From NCBI RefSeq assembly GCF_049331405.1, contig NZ_CP186276.1, positions 62,001 to 126,000 on the forward strand: DNA of 64,000 bases, read 5' to 3'. Shown piece after piece: positions 57,363 to 64,000 of this stretch (its first letter is position 1; every line of letters begins with the position of its first letter). The notes under the pieces were generated by a model. That model saw only the letters and a list, made by a program, of their open reading frames with translations. It was not told where the DNA came from and made no database searches. The position numbers were made by a program, and so were the translations under genes. This DNA comes from PoT sp049331405. Lineage in GTDB: Bacteria > Planctomycetota > Planctomycetia > Isosphaerales > Isosphaeraceae.

Positions 57363-59287
57363 GCGCGGGGCCCTCGCTCGAGCTGACGCGCCAGGCTCGG
57401 GAGGAGCGCCGCCGCCTTGTCGATCATGGCCGAGACTTCGGAGCCGGCCCCGGAGCCGTATTCGGCGGCCTCGATGTCGTTCAGGAGCCCGAGGACGGCC
57501 GAGCGCTCTTCGACCGGCACGGAGGTTGAGGAGAGGGCGATGTCGGCGTCACGCGCGGTCAGTCCCTCGGCGACGAGGTTGCGCGTGTCGGCGATCAGGC
57601 CGACGAGCGAGGAGCGCAGGGCTCGAAGCGACTCGCGCGATCGCCCTTCGGCCAGTGCCTTTCTCGCGTCATCGAGCCGACGCTCGGCGGCCTTGCGGGC
57701 GTTCCGCCGACGCTGCAGGTCGAGGTCGCCCGACTTGCGGCGGTGCGAGCCCACGAAGGCGATCAGGCAGCCGGCGACGACCCAGGAACCGGCCGCCACC
57801 GACGCGAGCACGACGAGGTTCACGCGCTCGTCGCCCAGGCCCGAGGGATCGGTCACGTTCTGGAAGATGCCTTGCTCGCGCGAGCGGACCTGCGGCGTCG
57901 AGGATCGCCCGAGGGACCCGACGAGGTCGCCGGCGCCCACGCTGCTGGCTTCCGAGACGTTCAGGGCGATCGGCGGCGCCTGGATCTCGGAGAATGCCTC
58001 GGTGTCGGGGTTGAAGACGCTCGCGCTCAGCGCGGGGATGCTGGCCCCGGCACGCTTGGGCCGCAAGGCGTAATCGAAGCGCTTGACGTCCCCCTCGCTC
58101 CGGCCGGTGGGGCTGCGGTCGACGATGTCGAAGTCGGCGGCGAGCGCCTTGTTGGCGGTCAGGTCGGGGGCGGAGATCTGGTTGAGGGAGCCGCTCCCCT
58201 CCTGGCGGGCGACCTCGAGCGTGAGGGTCAGCGGGTCGCCCACGCGGAGGGCCTTGGGGGCTGCGGTCGCGGCGAGGGTGTAATTCCCGACCCCGCCGCA
58301 GTAGCCGGCGGGGCGGGGGCTCGGCACGTCGCGGACCTCGATCGTCGCCGCCGGGGCGACCGCGGCCAGGGCCTTGGAGGTGTACGCGGACCCTCCCTCG
58401 CCGTCGACGAACCGCCCCTTGATGAGTGCGGCGCCGAAGGTGAAGGTCCCCGAGGCCTCGGCCGTGAAGGTGCGCTTCAACTCGTAGGCGAAGTAGTTGA
58501 TGGGTTTGCCGTCGAGCCCCGGCCGACTCTCCCGCCCGGCGGCGAGGTGGAAGACCGCCGAGGGGGGCCCTTCGAAGAAGGACATGCTTCGCAGCTTGAA
58601 TTCATTGAGCGTGAATCCGATGCCGTCGCGGGCGAGGTGGTCCTGGAGCCATTGCGACTTGTCGTCGGCGGTCAGGCCGGTCGGCGGGTCGACCCAGGGC
58701 ACGTCGAGGTGCGGCGGCTTGCGGACCAGGGCCCGCAGCGGGTCGCGATCCGGGTCGTCCGGCAGCGGGCGGACGAGGATGCGCAAGGTCACGTCGAACG
58801 GCTGGGTCGGATAGACGCGGCGGCGGCTCGTCTTGATCTCGGCGACGACGAGGTCCTGCGTCTCCGGGGCCGTGACCTTCAGCGTCAGCTCGCCCCCCGA
58901 GTACGTCTTGCCGTCCACCGTGACCGTCGGCGCGGGGATCGTGAGGGCGCCGCCGCGCCTGGGCGTCAGGCGATAGCGATAGTAATGGCCGAACGACTCC
59001 TGCTGGATGACCCGGCCGTTGATGATGAGCGTCGACGATTGATTATGGGATTCGTCGCCGAGGGACTTGATGTCGAAGTCCTCGCGGAGCGCCGAGAGGT
59101 CGGGCGCCGCGGGCGTCTTCACGTTCCGGACGTCGATGACGTAATCGATACTTTCGCCCGTGAAGACCTCGGAGGCGCCGGCCTCGACCTCGACCTCGGG
59201 TTCCTCGGCTCCATGAGTCGGGGCCCCGAGGAGGGCGAGGAGCATGACCGTCAGGGCTGCGGTCGCAGCGTGAGTCCTTCGCATCAC
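57359..59287 (-). CDS. batD: BatD-like protein (oxygen-tolerance family)
   Basis: 642 aa. Signal peptide at the start (ALTVMLLALLGAPTHGAEEP), then large beta-sandwich domains: ASEVFTGESIDYVIDVRNVK, GESHNQSSTLIINGRVIQQE near the beginning, and VKRFDYALRPKRAGASIPAL later. A single membrane helix near 500 (LVVLASVAAGSWVVAGCLIA) precedes a charged cytoplasmic coiled coil. Bat proteins were named for aerotolerance in Bacteroides; their molecular role is unsettled. It overlaps both neighbours by 4 bp. Confidence 0.88.
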   Translation of the reverse strand: MMRRTHAATAALTVMLLALLGAPTHGAEEPEVEVEAGASEVFTGESIDYVIDVRNVKTPAAPDLSALREDFDIKSLGDESHNQSSTLIINGRVIQQESFGHYYRYRLTPRRGGALTIPAPTVTVDGKTYSGGELTLKVTAPETQDLVVAEIKTSRRRVYPTQPFDVTLRILVRPLPDDPDRDPLRALVRKPPHLDVPWVDPPTGLTADDKSQWLQDHLARDGIGFTLNEFKLRSMSFFEGPPSAVFHLAAGRESRPGLDGKPINYFAYELKRTFTAEASGTFTFGAALIKGRFVDGEGGSAYTSKALAAVAPAATIEVRDVPSPRPAGYCGGVGNYTLAATAAPKALRVGDPLTLTLEVARQEGSGSLNQISAPDLTANKALAADFDIVDRSPTGRSEGDVKRFDYALRPKRAGASIPALSASVFNPDTEAFSEIQAPPIALNVSEASSVGAGDLVGSLGRSSTPQVRSREQGIFQNVTDPSGLGDERVNLVVLASVAAGSWVVAGCLIAFVGSHRRKSGDLDLQRRRNARKAAERRLDDARKALAEGRSRESLRALRSSLVGLIADTRNLVAEGLTARDADIALSSTSVPVEERSAVLGLLNDIEAAEYGSGAGSEVSAMIDKAAALLPSLARQLERGPRA

Positions 59288-62229
59288 CAGTCCTTCTCCA
59301 CGGGCGCCCGTCCCAGGCCGCGGACCTTCATCATCACCCGATCTCGCTCCCGCTTCTCCTGCTGCCGCTCGCGGACCTTGCGCAGGACCGACTCGATCTG
59401 GTCGCGCGAGGCCTGCTCCTTCTTCTGCTGCGCATCGGACTTGCTGGAGCCCTGGTCCTTTTTCTCGTCCTTCTTGCTCTCGTCTTTCTGGGATCCGTCT
59501 TTCTTGGATTCGTCTTTCTTCTGCTCATCTTTCTTGGATTGAGATTCGTCTTTTTGTTGATCTTTTTTGGATTGGTCTTTTTGTTGATCCTTCTTCTTCT
59601 GCTCATCTTTCTTGGACTGGTCTTTCTGCTGGTCCTTCTTCTTCTGCTCGTCGTCCTTCTTCTGCTCGTCGTCCTTCTTCTGATCCTGCTTCTTCTGCTC
59701 GTCGTCCTTCTTCTGGTCCTGCTGATCCTTGTCCTTGGGCTGGGCCTTCTGGATCTCTTCGAGGATCTTGCGGGCCTCTTCGGCAGGGGGGTAAGCGGCC
59801 TGGCGGTCGGGCTGCTTGAGGGCCTTGAGGGCGTGGCCCATCTGCTCGACGGCCTTCGGGGCCAGCTCGATCGCCTTGTCATAGCCCGCCTTCAACTCGG
59901 CGGGGGTGGGGCCTTTGGGGGCGGCCTCCTGATCCTTGCCCTTGGGCTGAGGCTGAACCGGAGGCGGCGGCGGGGAAGACTCCAGCCGCTGCTTCTCGGC
60001 CTCGGCCTTGAGGCCCAGGAGTTGGGTCCTGCGCTGGGTCCGCTCCTGGAGCTTGGCCAGCGGTGCGAGGTCTTCCTCCTCGGTGCCTATCGTCGGCGTC
60101 GAGCCCTGCGCGGCCTTCGCGGCATCCTCTCCATCCTTGGAGACCGACTCCTCGGAGGCAGCAGCCGGCGGGGCCAAAGCCTGGGCGATCTTCGTCTGAT
60201 CGGCGAGGTCGCGGGCGAGGAGCGGCTGGAAGGGGATGACGGCCTCCCAGATCTTCTCGAACTCCTCGACGGCCGCCTTCTGGTCGTCGGCCGCGGCGAC
60301 GCCCTGCTTGCTCTCGAGCTGCCGCGAGGCCGACTGCATCTTCTGGCCGGCGGCGTTCGCCCACCCCTGGAGGAGTTCGACGCCCTTCTGTGCCTCGCTC
60401 GCGTTAGGCTGCGGAGCCTTGCCGTCGCTCGGTGGCTGAAGCTCGGCCTTGATCTTCTCCTTGAGCGGGCCGATCTCCTCCGTCAGCTCGTCCTGCGCCC
60501 GCTTGAGCTCGAGATAGGCGTCGGCGGGGGTCGTGGCGGGGAGGTGCCTGGCCGTCTCGGAGAGGGCCGTCTCGGCCTCGTTGAGGAACTCGAGGAAGGC
60601 GAGCAGGTTCATCTCCTGCCGACGCTTCTCGCGGTCGTAGGCGTGCCAGCGGTCGCCGTAATACTTGACCCACTGGCGGACGAGCTCGATGTCGCGGCGG
60701 GCCGAGGCGTTGTTCGGCTCGAGCTCGAGGGCGTGCCGGAACGAGGCCACCGCTCCGCGCAGTTGATCGAGGATCTCCGGGCGCTTCTCCGGCGGGACGG
60801 CCTCCGGCTGCTCGCCCGCGAGCTTGCGGGCCTCCTCGGCCGAGAGCGTGCCGAGGTTGAAGTGGGCCGACGCGGCGATCTTGCGGTCGCGAGCGAGGCC
60901 GGCCTTGAGGTAGAGCTCCCTCGCCTGGCCCACATCCCCCTTGCGGTGCGCCGCGCAGGCCTGGTCGAACGCCGCGATCGCCGCCTGCGCCGCGTCCTTG
61001 CGGTCGAGCTGCTCGCGGGCCGCCGCGAACCGGTCGCTGGCCTTGGCGTAATCCCCCCCGGAATAGAGTCGCAAGCCCTCGCCGACCGACTCCGCCGGGT
61101 TCGCCGCCGAGGCGATCTGCGGAGCCGCGAGCAAGGCCAGGGCGGTCGCGACGGTCGCCACGGCTCGAGACGTCTTTGACTCCGCTTCAACCTCGACGGC
61201 CGCCGCACCCGGCTCGGCCGTCGAGGCCCCGGTGAGCCGACGATAGGGGCGGATCAGGGCGTCGGCGAGGAGGGCGATCAGCGACAAAGCGAGGAAGATC
61301 TGGAACCGATCCGCGCGCCGGATCCGCGTCTGCGCCTGGTCGTCGGTGCCCCGGCGACCTTGCAGATACTTGGTGTAGAGCTCGCCGAGGTCATAGGCTC
61401 GCGTGCCGACGGGGACGTAGATCCCCGATGTCTTCAGCGCGATATCTTTCAACAAGGAGCCGTCGAGCTTGCTCCAGACCTGCTGCCCCTGATATTCGAG
61501 GTACGACTTTGCAGCGGCCCCTTGCGGGATCCGGGCGCCGTGGTCGGCGTCGCCGAGGCCCACGGTGAAGATCGTCACGTTCCGCTCGGCGGCGATTGCG
61601 GCGGCCTCGCGAGGGTACGACTGCTGGTCGTCGCCGTCGGTGATGAGCAGGATCGCCTGGTCGCGGTCGGGGCGGGCCTGGAAGACCTCGAGGGCCTTGC
61701 GGATGGCGTCGCCGATCGCCGTGCCCCCCCTCGGGGCGCTCTCGGGGTCGAGCTCATCCAGCGAGCGGCGGAAGGTGTCGTAGTCGACGGTCAGCGGGCA
61801 CTTCACGACCGCCTGGCCGGCGAAGGCGATCAGGCCGACGCGTTCCCCTTCGAGCCGGTTCACGAGCGAGGCCACGTCGGATTTGGCGCGGCCGAGCCGG
61901 CTGGGGGGGACATCCTCCGCGAGCATCGACCGCGAGACGTCGATGAGCACGTAGAGGTCGCTCCCCCTGGGGATGACCTCCTCATACTGCGTCCCGAACC
62001 GGGGGCCCGCCAGCGCGACGAGCCCGGCCACCAGCCCCAGCTCGCGCAAGAGGGTCTTCACCCAGAACCGGCCCGGCGAGTCGGCCGGGAGGATCCGGGG
62101 CCACATGGGCCTGGCCACGAACGCCGACGCCGCCCGCAGGCGCCTGCGCCTCGAGTACAGGGCGAGCCCCAGCCAGGCCGCGGCCAGCGGCAGGATCAGG
62201 TACAACCATTGCGGATGCTGCCATTCCAT
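59284..62229 (-). CDS. batB: BatB/BatC fusion: VWA domain, TPR region and Lys/Gln/Asp-rich tail
   Basis: 981 aa. An N-terminal double helix (QWLYLILPLAAAWLGLALYS, LVAGLVALAGPRFG) is followed by a von Willebrand A domain with the metal-binding MIDAS motif LYVLIDVSRSMLAED and later LLITDGDDQQSYP. A third helix lies at about 325 and a fourth near 360. A periplasmic TPR region (ASAHFNLGTLSAEEARKLAG, ALELEPNNASARRDIELVRQ) resembles BatC. The last 180 residues are a low-complexity Lys/Gln/Asp/Glu repeat (QQKDQSKKDEQKKKDQQKDQ) ending in REKRERDRVMMKVRGLGRAP-like sequence. In many genomes BatB and BatC are separate genes. Position: 19 bp after batA. Confidence 0.87.
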   Translation of the reverse strand: MEWQHPQWLYLILPLAAAWLGLALYSRRRRLRAASAFVARPMWPRILPADSPGRFWVKTLLRELGLVAGLVALAGPRFGTQYEEVIPRGSDLYVLIDVSRSMLAEDVPPSRLGRAKSDVASLVNRLEGERVGLIAFAGQAVVKCPLTVDYDTFRRSLDELDPESAPRGGTAIGDAIRKALEVFQARPDRDQAILLITDGDDQQSYPREAAAIAAERNVTIFTVGLGDADHGARIPQGAAAKSYLEYQGQQVWSKLDGSLLKDIALKTSGIYVPVGTRAYDLGELYTKYLQGRRGTDDQAQTRIRRADRFQIFLALSLIALLADALIRPYRRLTGASTAEPGAAAVEVEAESKTSRAVATVATALALLAAPQIASAANPAESVGEGLRLYSGGDYAKASDRFAAAREQLDRKDAAQAAIAAFDQACAAHRKGDVGQARELYLKAGLARDRKIAASAHFNLGTLSAEEARKLAGEQPEAVPPEKRPEILDQLRGAVASFRHALELEPNNASARRDIELVRQWVKYYGDRWHAYDREKRRQEMNLLAFLEFLNEAETALSETARHLPATTPADAYLELKRAQDELTEEIGPLKEKIKAELQPPSDGKAPQPNASEAQKGVELLQGWANAAGQKMQSASRQLESKQGVAAADDQKAAVEEFEKIWEAVIPFQPLLARDLADQTKIAQALAPPAAASEESVSKDGEDAAKAAQGSTPTIGTEEEDLAPLAKLQERTQRRTQLLGLKAEAEKQRLESSPPPPPVQPQPKGKDQEAAPKGPTPAELKAGYDKAIELAPKAVEQMGHALKALKQPDRQAAYPPAEEARKILEEIQKAQPKDKDQQDQKKDDEQKKQDQKKDDEQKKDDEQKKKDQQKDQSKKDEQKKKDQQKDQSKKDQQKDESQSKKDEQKKDESKKDGSQKDESKKDEKKDQGSSKSDAQQKKEQASRDQIESVLRKVRERQQEKRERDRVMMKVRGLGRAPVEKDW
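59451..59735. repeat. Low-complexity repeat tract (Lys/Gln/Asp codons)
   Basis: On the plus strand the tract is made of repeated TCTTTCTTG, CTTCTGCTCGTC and CTTTTTGTTGATC units. On the minus strand it encodes the KKDEQ repeats of the BatB/C tail. Such tracts change length easily. Confidence 0.8.
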
Positions 62230-62248
62230 CGCGGACGAAACCCCTCGC

Positions 62249-63325
62249 TTAGGGCAACGATCGGAACCTCGTCTCCGACAGCAGGCCGACCACCAGAATC
62301 AGGGCCAACCCTGGCGCGGCGAACCAGGGGAAGAGCTCGCGATACTCGGAGAACTTCGACTCCTCGAACTTGCTCTTCTCGAGCTGGTCGATCTCGGCGT
62401 AGACGTTCGCGAGGCCCTCGGAGTCGGACGCGTGGAAGTACTTCCCGTGCCCGGTCTCGGCCATCTCGCGGAGCAAATCCTCGTCGATCCGGAACTCGGC
62501 GGGGACCAGGATGCGGTTGCCCAGGTCGTCTTCCTGAGGGATCGGCACCGTGCCGCTGTGCCCGATGCCGATGGTGTAGACCCGGATGCCCGACTCGGCC
62601 GCGATCTTCGCCGCCTCGCGAGGGTCGACGACCCCCGCGTTGTTGTCGCCGTCGGTCAGGAGGATCAGGACCTTGCTCTTGGCCTTCGCACCCCGGAGCC
62701 GATCCACGCCCACGGCCACGCCGTCGCCGATGGCGGTGGCCAGCTCCTCCTTGAGGTTGTCGGCGTTGATGACCTCCCCCTGGCTATCCCGGATCGGACG
62801 CGGGACCGCGAGCCCCTTCACGATGTCGACGAGGGCGCCGTGGTCGAGGGTCAGGGGGCACTTGCTGTCGGCGAAGCCGCCGAAGGCGACGAGCCCCACG
62901 AGGTCGTCCGTCCTGCCCGAGAGCCCGGTCGACCTGGAGCCGAGCACGAAGTCGGCGACGACGTGCTTCACGGCCTCGAGCCGGCTCACGTCCTTGCCCT
63001 CGAGCTGGAAGTCGATCGCCTCCATCGAGCCGGAGACGTCGAGCACCATCTCGATCGCGATCCCCTGGCCGGCGATCCGCGACTCGGCCTTCCCCGCCTG
63101 CGGCCTCGCCAGCGCGACGAAGACCAGGAAGAGGCCGAGCCCATAGGCGTAGGGCAGGCCGCGCCGGATCCTCTGCGCGAGGGTGATGGGGAGCCCCTTG
63201 AGGTCGCTCACGCTCGAGAAGATGGCGGCCGGCCGCTGGTTCGACCGTCGTCGCCAGGCGAGCAGGCCGAGCGCCAGCGGCGCGAGGATCAGCCAGAACC
63301 AGGAGTAGAGGCGGAACGCGTTCAC
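62249..63325 (-). CDS. batA: BatA-like VWA-domain membrane protein
   Basis: 358 aa. Two N-terminal helices (FWLILAPLALGLLAWRRRSN, YGLGLFLVFVALARP) and a VWA domain with MIDAS motif MVLDVSGSMEAIDFQLEG, VGLVAFGGFADSKCPLT and ILLTDGDNNAGVVDP. A C-terminal helix is near residue 335 (LFPWFAAPGLALILVVGLLS). It overlaps the gene before it by 4 bp (ATGA). BatA and BatB usually interact in the membrane. Confidence 0.9.
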   Translation of the reverse strand: MNAFRLYSWFWLILAPLALGLLAWRRRSNQRPAAIFSSVSDLKGLPITLAQRIRRGLPYAYGLGLFLVFVALARPQAGKAESRIAGQGIAIEMVLDVSGSMEAIDFQLEGKDVSRLEAVKHVVADFVLGSRSTGLSGRTDDLVGLVAFGGFADSKCPLTLDHGALVDIVKGLAVPRPIRDSQGEVINADNLKEELATAIGDGVAVGVDRLRGAKAKSKVLILLTDGDNNAGVVDPREAAKIAAESGIRVYTIGIGHSGTVPIPQEDDLGNRILVPAEFRIDEDLLREMAETGHGKYFHASDSEGLANVYAEIDQLEKSKFEESKFSEYRELFPWFAAPGLALILVVGLLSETRFRSLP

Positions 63326-64000
63326 GGGGTCGACTCGGCTCCTGTGGCTTCCAGGACGACGGCCTCGGCCTGGGCCGGCGCCGCGTTGACGAACTCCCGG
63401 GCGCGGGCGATCGCCTGCTCGATCTGCCCCTCTTCCGGCACCTGCCCCGCGTATTTAACCAGGTCGGCCGACTCCAGGAAATTGGCGAGGCGGATCGACC
63501 GCTCGGCGGGGAAGACCTCGCGCGAGCGGATGTCGCGGAGGAATTCCTGCGTCGTCTGGTCGGGGGCCCTGATCCCGGTCGTCCCTTCCACATACTGCCG
63601 GACGATCCCCGTCAGCCGCAGGTAGAACTCTTTGATGAGGCCCTTCGACGGCAGGTCTTCCGCGAGCAGGAGCGAGAGGGCCTCGTGCGCGATCTCCTCG
63701 GGGCTTCTGCGAGGGGGCTCGACCGGTTTCCGCTTGCGACGCCGGATTAGCACCAAGGCCACGACTGCGAGCACTCCGATCGCACCTGCCACCCACCAGA
63801 GCGCCAACGACGAGGCGACGGCCTGGGGCGGCACCATCGGCGCGAGCCGCGCGAGGTCCGGGGCCCCTTCGCCGAACTCCGATGTCACGTTCACTTCGAG
63901 CGGCTCGGTCTCGATCAGGGTGGGCGCGCCCTTTCCGTCCTGGCCGGGGCGCTTATCCGCGAACTCGATGGCCACGGATCGGATCAGGTGCTTGCCGGCG
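63322..64000 (-). CDS. Bat-operon membrane protein (DUF4381-like), 5' truncated by the window edge
   Basis: The frame is open to the right edge, so the N-terminus is missing; a GTG at 63975 is in frame but the preceding residues (AGKHLIRS) also look coding. The visible part has a Pro/Glu-rich external stretch, one membrane helix (LALWWVAGAIGVLAVVALVL), a basic stop (IRRRKRKPVEPPRR) and a helical cytoplasmic domain (EIAHEALSLLLAEDLPSKGL, YLRLTGIVRQYVEGTTGIRA, EVFPAERSIRLANFLESADL). This resembles the BatA-preceding DUF4381 protein found in MoxR-DUF58-Bat clusters, so MoxR and DUF58 genes are expected just outside the window. Confidence 0.75.
   Translation of the reverse strand, partial: AGKHLIRSVAIEFADKRPGQDGKGAPTLIETEPLEVNVTSEFGEGAPDLARLAPMVPPQAVASSLALWWVAGAIGVLAVVALVLIRRRKRKPVEPPRRSPEEIAHEALSLLLAEDLPSKGLIKEFYLRLTGIVRQYVEGTTGIRAPDQTTQEFLRDIRSREVFPAERSIRLANFLESADLVKYAGQVPEEGQIEQAIARAREFVNAAPAQAEAVVLEATGAESTP

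Overview
The window is GC-rich bacterial DNA from a planctomycete, most likely of the Isosphaeraceae type. The evidence is a DUF1559 pseudopilin-like protein with a H-X9-DG tail (28231-29334), a secreted giant protein with an LEPR-XLL-like N-terminal motif (35917-40370), a Ser/Thr kinase fused to WD40-like repeats (41279-45332), planctomycete-like 16S sequence and a very short 5S rRNA (about 110 nt). The family-level call is inference from gene style, not from a computed phylogeny.

Layout. 1-5782 (minus) is a compact inorganic-carbon uptake operon, sbtA-dabA-dabB, with dabB running off the left edge. Facing it on the plus strand are a strong-looking promoter, a small ribbon-helix-helix protein and an HTH-EIIA(Ntr)-like fusion (6108-7124). 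7699-9848 is a partition locus: five copies of the palindrome ATGAAC-N-GTTCAT upstream of an abutting parA-parB pair. A HigB-HigA toxin-antitoxin pair follows (10137-10942). Next are two tripartite export systems: DevC/DevA/DevB-like on the minus strand (10973-14193) and YhiI/RbbA/YhhJ-like on the plus strand (15081-20230). 20445-25975 holds an alpha/beta hydrolase, a PAS histidine kinase converging on a CheB-type methylesterase, and a PDZ protein. 26000-30000 is a decayed stretch with strong hairpins, a broken HTH gene, one intact DUF1559 gene and one degenerate copy. 30-35 kb carries a tautomerase/SDR pair, YbdK, a prolyl-4-hydroxylase-like dioxygenase and an ABC-2 permease.

35.9-45.3 kb contains two very large genes, a metzincin-type protease with PKD repeats and a Ser/Thr kinase. 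Each is interrupted by one frameshift. A LigD-like protein with only the phosphoesterase and polymerase domains follows (45816-47285). Then comes a complete 1520-bp insertion sequence (47466-48985) with near-perfect terminal repeats and an 8-bp target duplication. It sits a few tens of bases upstream of the promoter of a linked 16S-23S-5S operon (49446-54651), which carries two boxA-like motifs and a strong terminator.

Downstream of the rRNA operon is a conserved-looking gene broken by a perfect 25-bp tandem duplication (54876-54925). Two small hypothetical genes follow. The window ends in a Bat-type operon on the minus strand (56589 to the right edge): a membrane protein, BatA, a BatB/BatC fusion with a Lys/Gln/Asp-rich tail, BatD and BatE, most joined by 4-bp overlaps.

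The most interesting items are the non-canonical centromere-like array next to parAB, the SbtA fused to an exported N-terminal region inside a DAB operon with an EIIA-type regulator opposite, the IS at the edge of the rRNA promoter, and the frame-breaking 25-bp duplication.
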